A stretch of 64,000 nucleotides of DNA, from the NCBI RefSeq assembly GCF_004342625.1, contig NZ_SMAH01000003.1:124001-188000 (forward strand). The letters are read 5' to 3'. Position 1 is the first letter of the stretch; each line of letters opens with the position of its first letter. The position numbers and the translations under genes were made by a program. Below, piece by piece: positions 51,353 through 60,016 of this stretch. This DNA is from Tepidimonas ignava. Its GTDB lineage: Bacteria; Pseudomonadota; Gammaproteobacteria; Burkholderiales; Burkholderiaceae_C. Below the pieces are notes generated by a model. The model had not been told where the DNA came from. It did not search any database and saw only the letters and a list, made by a program, of their open reading frames with translations.

Positions 51353-53125
51353 ATGAACCAGGATGAGCTGCTCGCGCGCCTGAACGGCTTCGAGTGGAAC
51401 GATTTCGAGTGCAAACGCGCGCAGCGCGGCGTGCCCGAGGACGCCTACAAGACCGTCTCGGCCTTCGCCAACACGGCCGGAGGCTGGCTGGTGTTCGGCG
51501 TGAGCGAGCGCGACGGGGAACTGGAAATCACCGGGGTCGAGGAGCCGGACAAGGTGCAGAACGATTTTCTGGCTGCGCTGCGTGGCGGTCAGAAGTTGAA
51601 CCGCGTCATCGCCGTCGAGCCGCGGAAGTTCGAGATCGACGGCAAGCATATTTTCGCTTTCCACGTGCCCGAGTCATCCCGGGCCGACAAGCCGGTCTAT
51701 CTCAAGGGTGATCCTCGCCAGAGCTACATCCGCCGAGGCGCGGGCGATGAGCAATGCACCCCAAGCGAGCTCGAGCGTTTCCTGCGCGATGCCGCACAGG
51801 ATCGCTATGACGGTATGGCGCTTCCGGACATTCCGGTGGATCGCTGCTTCGATCTGGAGACGGTCAAGTGGTATCAAGTGCAGTTCGCCCGTCGCAATCC
51901 GGAGCACCTGGAGATCGCAGACCCGATCGGGTTTCTGCTCAACTGGAATTTCATCGTCGAACGGAGCGGCAGCATGCTGCCCACCCGCGCAGGCGTGTTG
52001 CTGTTTGGCGATGGGCGCTATGTGCGGCAGATTCTGCCGCGGCCGGTGCTGGACTATCAGCGCATCGACACGCCCTTCGACCAGTGGTCGGCGGATCAGC
52101 GCTGGCATGACCGCTACGTCTTCGAGGAGAACATATTCCAGACATGGCAGGGCCTGGTTGCCCGCTACATGCGGATCGCCGAGCACCCGTTTTCGCTCGA
52201 CCCCGCGACACTTCGCCGCAATGACGATCCGCCCGACTATGTGGCCTTCCGGGAGGCCGCGATCAACCTGCTGATCCATCAGGACTACGGCGATCACGGA
52301 CGTAAAGCATCCATCCGCCTGTTTGCCGACCGCACCATTTTCTGGAATCCCGGCGATGCCTTTGCGACCGAGGCGGAACTGCTGGACCCGACGGAGAAGG
52401 AAGTACGCAACCCGACCATTGTGAAGGCGTTCCGGCGAATCGGGTTGTCGGATCAGGCGGGAACAGGCATCCGCGCCATCTTCCGCAACTGGCACGACCT
52501 GGGGCGCGTACCGCCGCAATTGAAGAACGACAAGGCGCGTAAAGAGTTCGAGCTGGTGCTAATCAACAGGCCGCTGGTCACCGAGGCGATGCAGCGTTTC
52601 CGCCAGGCCATCGGGGTGAACCTGACCCGAGAGCAGGCGGACGTGCTGGCCCTCGGACTCGGACGCTCGGCTGGTGAGCGTATCAGCCTGACCGATATTC
52701 GCGGGCTGGGTGTAGGCACGACGCAGCAGGCCAAGCAAATCGCCGATTTCCTGGTTCATCAGCAGTTGCTTCAGCCAGTGAGCGAGACTCTGTTCGAGGT
52801 ACGGGATGCGCTGCGGCAACGATTCGCCCGGGCGACTGAACAAGCCACCCCGCAAGTGCCCCCCCATGTCACCCCCCAAGTGACCCCACAAGTTACCCCG
52901 CAAGTCCTCGCGCTATTGAGAAAGGCTACGGGGGAGATGGCACGGCAGGAACTGATGAACGCCTTGGGTCTTAAGGACCGCAAGCACTTCGGGGATGCCT
53001 ATCTCCAGCCCGCCCTGGAGGCCGGTTTGCTGGAAATGACGATTCCCGACAAGCCCCAGAGCAGCAAGCAGCGGTACCGCTTGACCGAACAGGGGCGGGC
53101 AGTGCTCAAGCAGGATGAGGCATGA
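51353..53125 (+). CDS. AlbA_2/HATPase (Schlafen/RecG-like) ATP-binding protein inserted in BREX
   Basis: 590 residues. N-terminal AlbA_2 (Schlafen AlbA_2) domain: FEWNDFECKRAQRG, VSAFANTAGGWLVFGVSE, YLKGDPRQSYIRRGAGDEQ. A HATPase_c_4-like region follows with VAFREAAINLLIHQDYGDHG and IRLFADRTIFWNPGDAF, then RNPTIVKAFRRIGLSDQAGTGIR. A Thr-Pro-Gln-Val repeat linker lies at 498-518, and the end is a winged-helix. Such proteins are often annotated as putative transcriptional regulators or RecG-like helicases. It is not part of the canonical type 3 BREX order; it overlaps brxHII as ATGA. Confidence 0.9.
   Translation: MNQDELLARLNGFEWNDFECKRAQRGVPEDAYKTVSAFANTAGGWLVFGVSERDGELEITGVEEPDKVQNDFLAALRGGQKLNRVIAVEPRKFEIDGKHIFAFHVPESSRADKPVYLKGDPRQSYIRRGAGDEQCTPSELERFLRDAAQDRYDGMALPDIPVDRCFDLETVKWYQVQFARRNPEHLEIADPIGFLLNWNFIVERSGSMLPTRAGVLLFGDGRYVRQILPRPVLDYQRIDTPFDQWSADQRWHDRYVFEENIFQTWQGLVARYMRIAEHPFSLDPATLRRNDDPPDYVAFREAAINLLIHQDYGDHGRKASIRLFADRTIFWNPGDAFATEAELLDPTEKEVRNPTIVKAFRRIGLSDQAGTGIRAIFRNWHDLGRVPPQLKNDKARKEFELVLINRPLVTEAMQRFRQAIGVNLTREQADVLALGLGRSAGERISLTDIRGLGVGTTQQAKQIADFLVHQQLLQPVSETLFEVRDALRQRFARATEQATPQVPPHVTPQVTPQVTPQVLALLRKATGEMARQELMNALGLKDRKHFGDAYLQPALEAGLLEMTIPDKPQSSKQRYRLTEQGRAVLKQDEA
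52844..52906 (+). repeat. TPQV-coding tandem repeat
   Basis: In-frame imperfect repeats of a 12-nt unit (ACCCCCCAAGTG-like) encode ATPQV-PPHV-TPQV-TPQV-TPQV, residues 498-518 of the AlbA_2/HATPase protein. The region forms an interdomain linker. Confidence 0.8.
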
Positions 53126-55962
53126 GTGGTGGTTTCGCTGTCGGCGACTGGTGCTGGCATGCCCGGCAGGGCTCGCCCTGCCGGGTGATCGACCGCCAGG
53201 ACGTGTGGGGGGAGGTCGCCTATCGCGTCTGGCTGCCGGCCAAGGAGGCGGTGGTGCGCGCCCGCGCCCAGGATCTGGTCGAGCTGACCAGCGTGCGCCC
53301 GACGGTGGAGCAGATCCTGCACACGGCGGCCGCGGCCAAGCTGCTCGACGCGCTGGAAGACAACCTGCTGCTGGCGCCGATCCAGTCCAGCGTGGTGCCG
53401 CTGCCGCACCAGCTCTACGCGCTGAACCGGGCCATGAGCCGAGATCGCATCCGCTACTTGCTGGCGGACGAGGTGGGGCTTGGCAAGACCATCGAGGCGG
53501 GTTTGATCCTGCGCGAGTTGAAGCTGCGTGGCATGGTGCGGCGGGTGCTGGTGGTGGCACCGAAAGGTCTTGTGCGCCAGTGGCAGGCCGAGATGCGGCT
53601 GCACTTCGGCGAGGCCTTCCGCTTCGTCGAGCCTTCCGAGCTGGCCGCGTTCCGCCAGTGGCGTGACAACGGCGCTCTTTCGGTTTCTGGGGGCGACGAC
53701 AACCTCTGGCGCATGCATGACCAGGTGATCGTCTCGCTCGACTCGGTCAAACCCATCGAAGGCCGCCGTGGTTGGAGCTTGGAGCAACTCGCCACCTACA
53801 ACCGCGAGCGCTTCGAGGATCTGATCTCGGCAGGCTGGGATTTGGTGATCATCGACGAGGCACACCGCCTCGGCGGCAGTACTGAGCAGGTTGCCCGCTA
53901 CAAGCTCGGTGCCGCTTTGGCCGAGGCCGCTCCCTACTTGCTGTTGCTATCCGCGACGCCGCATCAGGGCAAGACCGACCAGTTCATGCGGTTGATGCAG
54001 TTGTTGGACCGAGAGGCGTTTCCGGACGAAGGCAGCATCGACCGCGATCGGGTGCGCCCATTCGTGATCCGCACGGAGAAGCGGGCCGCCATCGACGCCG
54101 AGGGCCAGCCGCTGTTCAAGCCTCGGTCCACACGACTTCACCCGGTAGCTTGGCAAGAGCGGCATGCCGCTCAGCGAAGGCTCTATGAGGCCGTGACGGA
54201 CTACGTCCGGCACGGCTACAACCAGGCGATGGCTGCCAAGCAGCGGCACATCAGCTTCCTGATGATCCTGATGCAGCGGCTGGTGACGTCCAGTACGGCC
54301 GCCATCCGCGCCACCCTGGAGAAGCGCCAGGGCGTGCTGGAGGCGCCTCAGGCGCAGGCGAGCCTGTTCGAGGCAGTTGACCCGGATGAGTGGGCAGAGC
54401 TCGACGGCCAGTCCCAGCTCGACATTGCCGTGCAGGCCAGCGGGTGGGAACGGGAGAAGTCGGAGGTCGAGATGCTGCTGGATCTCGCCCGCGAAACCGA
54501 GCGACAGGGAACGGATGCCAAGGCAGAAGCGCTGTTGGAATTGATCTACAAGCTCCATCAGGAGGAGAACGACCCGCAGCTCAAGGTGCTGGTCTTCACC
54601 GAGTTCGTTCCCACCCAGGCCATGCTGGCGGAGTTCCTGGAGAGCCGGGGCTTTTCGGTGGCGTTGCTCAACGGCGGCATGGACCTGGACGCGCGCACTC
54701 GTGCGCAGCAGGCTTTCTCACGCGACGTGCGAGTGCTGGTCTCCACCGACGCCGGCGGCGAGGGACTGAATCTGCAGTTCTGCCATGTCATCGTCAACTT
54801 CGACATGCCGTGGAACCCGATGCGGCTGGAGCAGCGTATCGGCCGCGTGGACCGCATCGGCCAGCCCCATGTCGTGCGAGCGATCAACCTCGTGCTGGAA
54901 GACACGGTAGAGCACCGGGTGCGCGAGGTGCTGGAGGAGAAGCTCGCCGTCATCGCTCAGGAGTTCGGTGTCGACAAAGCGGCGGATGTGATGGACTCGG
55001 TGGAGGTGGAGCCGATCTTCGATGAACTGTTTGTGCATGGACTGCAAGACCCGTCCTCGATCGACAAGGAATGCGATGCGGTCATCAACCAGGTGCGGGA
55101 GAAGGTGGCGGCCAGCCGCAAAGACACCGATCTGTTGACGGAAGACCACACGCTGGAAGCAGACGATGCCCGCAAGTGGCGGGGCCATCCAGCGCAGTAT
55201 TGGTTGGAGCGTGCGATCACCGCCGGGTTGCCTGCGAGAGGTGGAGCGGCTGAGAAGGCAGGCGACGCTTGGCGCGTGAGGTGGGCGGACGGGAGCGAGT
55301 CACCCCGTGTCTGCTTCGACGCGCGCACCGCCGAACAGAACCCTGAGATGGAGTGGATCACGTTGGAAGAACCACGTGCCCGCGCAGTCATCAGCGAACT
55401 GCCGCGCTGCGTGGCGGGCCAGCCCGTGCCGATTGCGGCAGTCAGCGGCTTGCCCGATACGGTGCACGGCGTGTGGTCGCTGTGGGAGATCAGCATTAGC
55501 GCGTCCAATCTCTCTGAGAACTTCAACCGGCGGCGATTCTTGCCCGTGTTTGTTACCGACGATGGCCGCACCTTCGTGCCGACCGCCAAGCGGATCTGGG
55601 ATTTGCTGCTGACCGAGAACGTGACGCTCGCCCCGAAGGTCGAGGTGGAGCATGCCTTGGCCTGCTTTGAAACGTCGCTGGCTGCGGCCAAGGCACAGGG
55701 GGAGCGGCTTTTTACCGAGCTGCTGGAGGAGCACCGTGCCTGGCTCGCCGAGGAGCGTGAACGGGCGCGCTACGCCTTCGAGGCGCGTTACCAGGCGATC
55801 GGTCGGATCGGCCTTCCAGCCGTCAGGGAGCACCGCCGCAAACGGCTCGTAGCTGAGCACGAGGCACGCATGGCAGCGCTGGCGGACGCGGAAGCCTGCA
55901 CGCCGGATCTCAATGCGGTGCTGATGCTTCGCATTGGTCACCCGGGAGGTACGCCAGCATGA
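53122..55962 (+). CDS. brxHII: BrxHII, SNF2/DEAH helicase of BREX type 3
   Basis: 946-residue SF2 helicase. Walker A motif LADEVGLGKTIEAG (Lys122), DEAH box at 245-248 (VIIDEAHRLGG), LLLLSATPHQGKTDQF, and the helicase-C part STDAGGEGLNLQFCHV with QRIGRVDRIGQ. N-terminal residues 1-60 form a DUF-like beta domain, and the C-terminal third is helical. Type 3 BREX carries this helicase in place of brxL/brxHI. Overlaps pglZ by 4 nt. Confidence 0.93.
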   Translation: MSGGFAVGDWCWHARQGSPCRVIDRQDVWGEVAYRVWLPAKEAVVRARAQDLVELTSVRPTVEQILHTAAAAKLLDALEDNLLLAPIQSSVVPLPHQLYALNRAMSRDRIRYLLADEVGLGKTIEAGLILRELKLRGMVRRVLVVAPKGLVRQWQAEMRLHFGEAFRFVEPSELAAFRQWRDNGALSVSGGDDNLWRMHDQVIVSLDSVKPIEGRRGWSLEQLATYNRERFEDLISAGWDLVIIDEAHRLGGSTEQVARYKLGAALAEAAPYLLLLSATPHQGKTDQFMRLMQLLDREAFPDEGSIDRDRVRPFVIRTEKRAAIDAEGQPLFKPRSTRLHPVAWQERHAAQRRLYEAVTDYVRHGYNQAMAAKQRHISFLMILMQRLVTSSTAAIRATLEKRQGVLEAPQAQASLFEAVDPDEWAELDGQSQLDIAVQASGWEREKSEVEMLLDLARETERQGTDAKAEALLELIYKLHQEENDPQLKVLVFTEFVPTQAMLAEFLESRGFSVALLNGGMDLDARTRAQQAFSRDVRVLVSTDAGGEGLNLQFCHVIVNFDMPWNPMRLEQRIGRVDRIGQPHVVRAINLVLEDTVEHRVREVLEEKLAVIAQEFGVDKAADVMDSVEVEPIFDELFVHGLQDPSSIDKECDAVINQVREKVAASRKDTDLLTEDHTLEADDARKWRGHPAQYWLERAITAGLPARGGAAEKAGDAWRVRWADGSESPRVCFDARTAEQNPEMEWITLEEPRARAVISELPRCVAGQPVPIAAVSGLPDTVHGVWSLWEISISASNLSENFNRRRFLPVFVTDDGRTFVPTAKRIWDLLLTENVTLAPKVEVEHALACFETSLAAAKAQGERLFTELLEEHRAWLAEERERARYAFEARYQAIGRIGLPAVREHRRKRLVAEHEARMAALADAEACTPDLNAVLMLRIGHPGGTPA

Positions 55963-57953
55963 CAGCCTGGGTTGACCGCATCCTGAAGGAGTTTCCCGTC
56001 GATCTGGCCCGGCTCTGGATCGTTGCCGACCCGGACGATGTGCTGCTGGATGAGCAGGTGTTGTCGGGATTGCGTGAGCACGGCTTTGAAGTACTGCCCT
56101 TCGAGGACAGCATCGCGTTCCGGGCAGAGTACGAGGAGCGCTATCGGGCGGCGTGGGATCGCGGCGAGCCAGGTCCCTCCCGTGCCTTGATCCTCCATCT
56201 GCGGGGAATGAACGTCGCCGACTTGCCTTGGGACTACCTGCGTCAGGCGCGCAAGCTCTCCTTGAGTCTCGCTGAGTTGTTCCCTAGGCTGAGCTATACC
56301 GTGGTGAGGCAGCTGGGTAGTGAGATGCTGCCCGCGCTGTTCGAGGCGCAGGCGAGGCACGCGCATCAGTCGCTGGGCGAAGCGGCGACCAAGGAGTTCG
56401 TGCTGACGCACATCTTCCGTATCAGCCCGCACCTCATCACACGGTCGGAGGACTTTTGGCGTGAGCTCCTTCGTCTCCATTACCGCGAGGCGGCCCTTCC
56501 GCCTGTGCTCGCGCAGCACGTGGAGCAAGTGGTCGGTGAGCATAACGCCTTCAAGGGCATACCCATCGCCGACTTGTTTGCGCACAAGAGCCTCACGCTG
56601 CGTGTCGTGCAGGAAGCCTGGTTTCGCTATCTCACCAAGCTGGGAGTCACTGGAACCCGCACTGGTGAACCCACGCCGCCGGATTACGTCGCAAAACTCG
56701 ACCTGCCTTTCGACCACCATGACGTCCGGGTGATCGTCGACTCGATGTTCCTGGATGGCACGCTGCACCCGCTGATGGTCCAGGGCGTGCCGGCCACCCT
56801 GCCGGAGTGGGCCAAGGCGGGTGTGGTGCAGGATCCGGCGTCGATGCGGAACCTGGTGTTTGAAGGCATCAAGAGCCTGAAGGCGGAAGTGCCGACCATC
56901 GAGTCACCGCACCGCGACTGGACCCATTTCTCGCGTCGCCTAGGCGAAGTCATCTCACGGTTTCACCGACTGGATGCAGCCCGAGCGGAAAGCATCAAGG
57001 ACGCGATGCGAGACCTGGCTATCTCCGCCGACGATCGGTTGCGTGAATGGGTAGGCAAGCATTATGCGGACCTGCCGTCATTGCCCGCCGCCAAGGGACC
57101 GATCATGGTCCACCATGTGCCGAGGTATCTGGCGATGCGCCGGGGCAACGGCGAGAAGAAGATCGCGCTGGTGGTATTTGACGGGCTGGCCGTAGATCAG
57201 TGGATACTGATCCGGGAGACCGTGGTCAGTCGGTCGCAGCGGCTGATGTTCGACGAGAGTGCCTGCTTTGCGTGGCTGCCAACCCTGACTTCAGTGTCCC
57301 GGCAGGCGCTGTTCTCCGGCTTGCGCCCACGTGAGTTCGCCGACAGCATCGAATCAACCTCTCAGGAACCGGCGCAATGGACACGGTTCTGGCAGGACCA
57401 TGGTCTTCGCGCAAATGAGGTGCTGTACCGCAGGTCGATCAAACGCACCGATGACCTCCCCGCGCTTGAAGCAGCCCTGACCCATCCGTCTCTGAAAGTG
57501 GCTGGCCTTGTCGTGGACACCGTCGACGAGATCATCCATGGGGCAGTGCTTGGAAAGCGTGGCATTGCAGCCCAGATCGCAAGCTGGTGCGAGTCGGGCT
57601 TCGTGGATCGTCTATTCTCGATGCTGCTGGACAACGGATTCCACGTCTACCTAACCGCAGACCACGGCAACGTCGAAGCGGTGGGCATTGGCCGCCCGAA
57701 CGAAGGCGTCGCGTCTGAGCTGCGCGGGGAGCGTGTCAGGATTTATCGCAGCGAGGCTTTGATCGCGGAGACGGCGGCAGCCAATCCGAAGACCTTCCGT
57801 CTGGATGTCGCTGGACTTCCGGCGAGCTTCATGCCGCTATTCGCAGGAGGACGCGGGGCGTTTGTACCGAAGGATGACCAGGTCGTGGTTCATGGCGGTG
57901 TCTCCGTAGAGGAACTAATCGTGCCCTTCGTGAAAGTGAGCTACGCGAATTGA
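55959..57953 (+). CDS. pglZ: PglZ alkaline phosphatase-superfamily protein of BREX type 3
   Basis: 664-residue PglZ, the marker protein of BREX systems. The phosphatase-fold core has IALVVFDGLAVDQWILI (Asp408) and LTADHGNVEAVG (Asp568-His569), the expected metal ligands. The N-terminal half, about 1-380, is helical. Precise biochemical role in BREX is unresolved. It overlaps the next gene by ATGA. Confidence 0.94.
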   Translation: MTAWVDRILKEFPVDLARLWIVADPDDVLLDEQVLSGLREHGFEVLPFEDSIAFRAEYEERYRAAWDRGEPGPSRALILHLRGMNVADLPWDYLRQARKLSLSLAELFPRLSYTVVRQLGSEMLPALFEAQARHAHQSLGEAATKEFVLTHIFRISPHLITRSEDFWRELLRLHYREAALPPVLAQHVEQVVGEHNAFKGIPIADLFAHKSLTLRVVQEAWFRYLTKLGVTGTRTGEPTPPDYVAKLDLPFDHHDVRVIVDSMFLDGTLHPLMVQGVPATLPEWAKAGVVQDPASMRNLVFEGIKSLKAEVPTIESPHRDWTHFSRRLGEVISRFHRLDAARAESIKDAMRDLAISADDRLREWVGKHYADLPSLPAAKGPIMVHHVPRYLAMRRGNGEKKIALVVFDGLAVDQWILIRETVVSRSQRLMFDESACFAWLPTLTSVSRQALFSGLRPREFADSIESTSQEPAQWTRFWQDHGLRANEVLYRRSIKRTDDLPALEAALTHPSLKVAGLVVDTVDEIIHGAVLGKRGIAAQIASWCESGFVDRLFSMLLDNGFHVYLTADHGNVEAVGIGRPNEGVASELRGERVRIYRSEALIAETAAANPKTFRLDVAGLPASFMPLFAGGRGAFVPKDDQVVVHGGVSVEELIVPFVKVSYAN

Positions 57954-58681
57954 ATCGAATGGCGTCGTCATCACCCCAGATTGGCTTTGATCGCTTTATA
58001 GCGATCGAATGGGCAGCTGCCGCGCTCAAGGTACGCGCCGAACTCGGCACGCTCGATGAGCTGAATGCCCTGCTGGATGCTGCTGGACTGGGTGTAGCAG
58101 CACGAAAGAAGACACGGACCGTGCTGAATCGTTTGTGGCTTGCGCCACGCCCGGAACTCGCCGACTTCGCCGAGCGTGGCGTCGCGATCTTAAAGGCCGA
58201 CCCGAGCGTCCCTATCGCCGCCCTGACCTGGGGCATGGCCATTGCCACCTATCCGTTCTTCGGCAAGGTGGCGGAGCTGGTGGGGCGCCTCTCGGCGCTG
58301 CAGGGTGATTGTGCTTCGGCGGAAGTCCATCGCCGAATGAGCGAAGCCTATGGCGAGCGTGAAGGCACGTACCGGATGACCAACATGGTGCTTCAGTCGC
58401 AGGCAAGCTGGGGCGCGATCGAGCGCGTCGAGAAGGGCAAGCGCCTCGTGCGCATGAAGCCGATCGTGGTCAGCGACGAGCAGGCCGTAGCTTGGTTGGT
58501 CGAGGCCGCCCTGCGTTACGTCGGCAAAGCGGTGTCCGTCTCTGCCCTATCGTCTCAGGTCGTCCTCTATCCGTTTGTGCTCGATCAGCCGCTGGGGTAC
58601 CTCGTTTCGAAGAGCCCGAACCTGGCCGTCCATTCCCAAGGGTCAAGCAGCCAAGTGGTTTCCTTGAAAGCGAGTGAGTGA
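57950..58681 (+). CDS. BrxA-like terminal BREX protein (tentative)
   Basis: 243-residue soluble protein, mostly helical, from an ATG overlapping pglZ (AGA-coupled) with a nearby ATG at 57959. RKKTRTVLNRLWLAPRPEL and a C-terminal winged-helix-like end (AVAWLVEAALRYVGKAVSVSA, VVLYPFVLDQPLGYLVSKS) recall BrxA (DUF1819), whose gene follows pglZ in type 3 BREX. The similarity is remote and by position; another unassigned BREX protein is possible. The 86 nt after the stop to the prophage lysozyme hold no recognised gene. Confidence 0.5.
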   Translation: MNRMASSSPQIGFDRFIAIEWAAAALKVRAELGTLDELNALLDAAGLGVAARKKTRTVLNRLWLAPRPELADFAERGVAILKADPSVPIAALTWGMAIATYPFFGKVAELVGRLSALQGDCASAEVHRRMSEAYGEREGTYRMTNMVLQSQASWGAIERVEKGKRLVRMKPIVVSDEQAVAWLVEAALRYVGKAVSVSALSSQVVLYPFVLDQPLGYLVSKSPNLAVHSQGSSSQVVSLKASE

Positions 58682-58767
58682 ATGACTGCGCAGCGATGTA
58701 AGATCGCAGCATGGGAATCGGTCCATAACGGCCCCTGACAGGTTGACAAAGGATGCAGTTCCTACGG

Positions 58768-59259
58768 TCAACGCCGTTCTGTGATGAGGAGCAAAGCAAC
58801 TTCAGCTTCGCGCCGGGTAACGAGACCAGGAAGCACCCTTCCTCCGCCGTATACCCACCTTCTCAGCTCCCGCGCAGAAGCATCCCAGTCCCGCTGATTG
58901 ACCCGCCGCCGCAGGGTCGATGTCTGCAACCGCCCGGCGCCGAGGTTGAAGGTGAAGTCGACGATGGCGGCCAGCCGCCCTTGCGGCTCAGTGGCCAGCA
59001 CCGGGCAGTAGCGCAACGTGGCGGCGAGCGCCACCTTCAGATCCTGGGCGAGGTAGGCCTCGGCCTCGCCTTCCGTGATCGGCGGGTGCTTCGGATCGCA
59101 CAGATGCCCGTAGCCGATCGTCGGATAGCCGGCCGGACAGATGTACGGATAGGCGCGGTTGGGATCGTGCTTTGGAACGCGGTGAAAGCCCTCGAAGCGC
59201 TTTGCAAGCTCAATGGCTTGGGGCGGCACGCGGATCACACGTTCGTCCGACCGCCCCAT
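58768..59259 (-). CDS. Phage lysozyme (glycoside hydrolase 24 type)
   Basis: Endolysin of 163 residues that cuts the peptidoglycan glycan backbone. The catalytic region reads AIELAKRFEGFHRVPKHDP, AYPYICPAGYPTIGYGHLCD and ends in VTRREAEVALLL. No signal peptide, so release through the holin is expected. It starts in TGATG overlap with the holin gene and is the last gene of the tail-lysis block. Confidence 0.9.
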   Translation of the reverse strand: MGRSDERVIRVPPQAIELAKRFEGFHRVPKHDPNRAYPYICPAGYPTIGYGHLCDPKHPPITEGEAEAYLAQDLKVALAATLRYCPVLATEPQGRLAAIVDFTFNLGAGRLQTSTLRRRVNQRDWDASARELRRWVYGGGRVLPGLVTRREAEVALLLITERR

Positions 59260-59735
59260 CACCGCAGCCCCTTTTCCAGCGTGCGATTGAGGAACCAGTA
59301 GTTCAGGATGCCTGCGAGCAGTGCCTGATCCGCTTCCGACCAAGCTGCGAGCAACGCTGGCCCGAACCCCACGCCCGACTGCACCGAGCCGACGAAGGCC
59401 GAGAGTTTCACCCCGGCATACATCAGCACGAAGAGGTAGGTGACCACGGGCCTGACCGTGGTGGACAGCGCATCGGCCCACTTCACGCCCGAGGTTCGGC
59501 CCTGCGCCGCAACCGCCTCGCGCAAGGCCTCGATGGCCCCGGTGTTCCACGCTGCATCGGCCCCGGCACCGATCTCGGCCATGCGCTGGGCGCCGCGCAG
59601 CTTCTCGAACTCCAGCGCCTTGTCCTGCATGGCGAGTTCATGGCTGCGCTCGCCCTTGCGATCGAGCCACTTGAGGATTTCGGGCGCGAGCCGGAAAGCG
59701 CCGCCCAGCAATCCGCCCAACAGGGTTTCGATCAT
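59259..59735 (-). CDS. Holin-like protein (3TMs family)
   Basis: 158-residue protein of the 3TM holin family. N-terminal IETLLGGLLGGAFRLAPEI, then a charged coil (KGERSHELAMQDKALEFEKLRGA), then hydrophobic segments VVTYLFVLMYAGVKLSAFVG and the end ALLAGILNYWFLNRTLEKG. It should form or help form pores timing lysis. Overlaps both neighbours. Confidence 0.85.
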   Translation of the reverse strand: MIETLLGGLLGGAFRLAPEILKWLDRKGERSHELAMQDKALEFEKLRGAQRMAEIGAGADAAWNTGAIEALREAVAAQGRTSGVKWADALSTTVRPVVTYLFVLMYAGVKLSAFVGSVQSGVGFGPALLAAWSEADQALLAGILNYWFLNRTLEKGLR

Positions 59736-60016
59736 GAGCCGCCTCCTGTCAGTTTGAGCTTGACTGCAATGCCGACCAGCAGCGCAGCCAGGATGCCAGT
59801 CGTGGTGACTTTGACGATGGTCTGCCAGGCGGCGCGGCGCGCCTCGCGCCAAGCGGCCAGCAGGTCGCGCAGCTCGCGGATGTCGCGCGCGGCGCTGCCG
59901 TTTTCAAGCCCGAGGCGGGCCAGGCATTGCTCAGCGCCGCGCTCGGCAGCCTGCTCCAACATCACCTTGAAATCGTTGGCTGTGATCGTGATCGGCTGGG
60001 TGTCATGGGGTGTCAT
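59732..60016 (-). CDS. Small one-TM phage protein (DUF6127-like)
   Basis: 94 residues: a soluble helical front (FKVMLEQAAERGAEQCLARLGL, ELRDLLAAWREARRAAW) and one C-terminal TM (TIVKVTTTGILAALLVGIAVKL). Lies between gpD and the holin in the lysis/tail cluster, overlapping both. Function unknown; a lysis accessory is inferred from position. Confidence 0.72.
   Translation of the reverse strand: MTPHDTQPITITANDFKVMLEQAAERGAEQCLARLGLENGSAARDIRELRDLLAAWREARRAAWQTIVKVTTTGILAALLVGIAVKLKLTGGGS

Larger units (their letters stand above)
42292..58681 (+). other. BREX type 3 phage-defence island
   Basis: Gene order HTH - brxF - brxC - [DUF2806 - TM protein] - pglX - [AlbA_2/HATPase] - brxHII - pglZ - brxA-like matches the type 3 BREX core (brxF, brxC, pglXI, brxHII, pglZ, brxA) with two insertions. 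All genes point right, with ATGA overlaps at most junctions. BREX blocks phage DNA replication and marks host DNA by adenine methylation through PglX. The left end abuts a truncated IS; the right end abuts a prophage. Confidence 0.9.

Noticed and set aside
52844-52906. CRISPR-like repeat
   Set aside because: Short coding repeats without spacers; no CRISPR array or cas gene in the window.
58682-58767. Terminator between the BREX operon and the prophage
   Set aside because: Only a 5-bp stem (GCGAT/ATCGC) with no T-tract was found.
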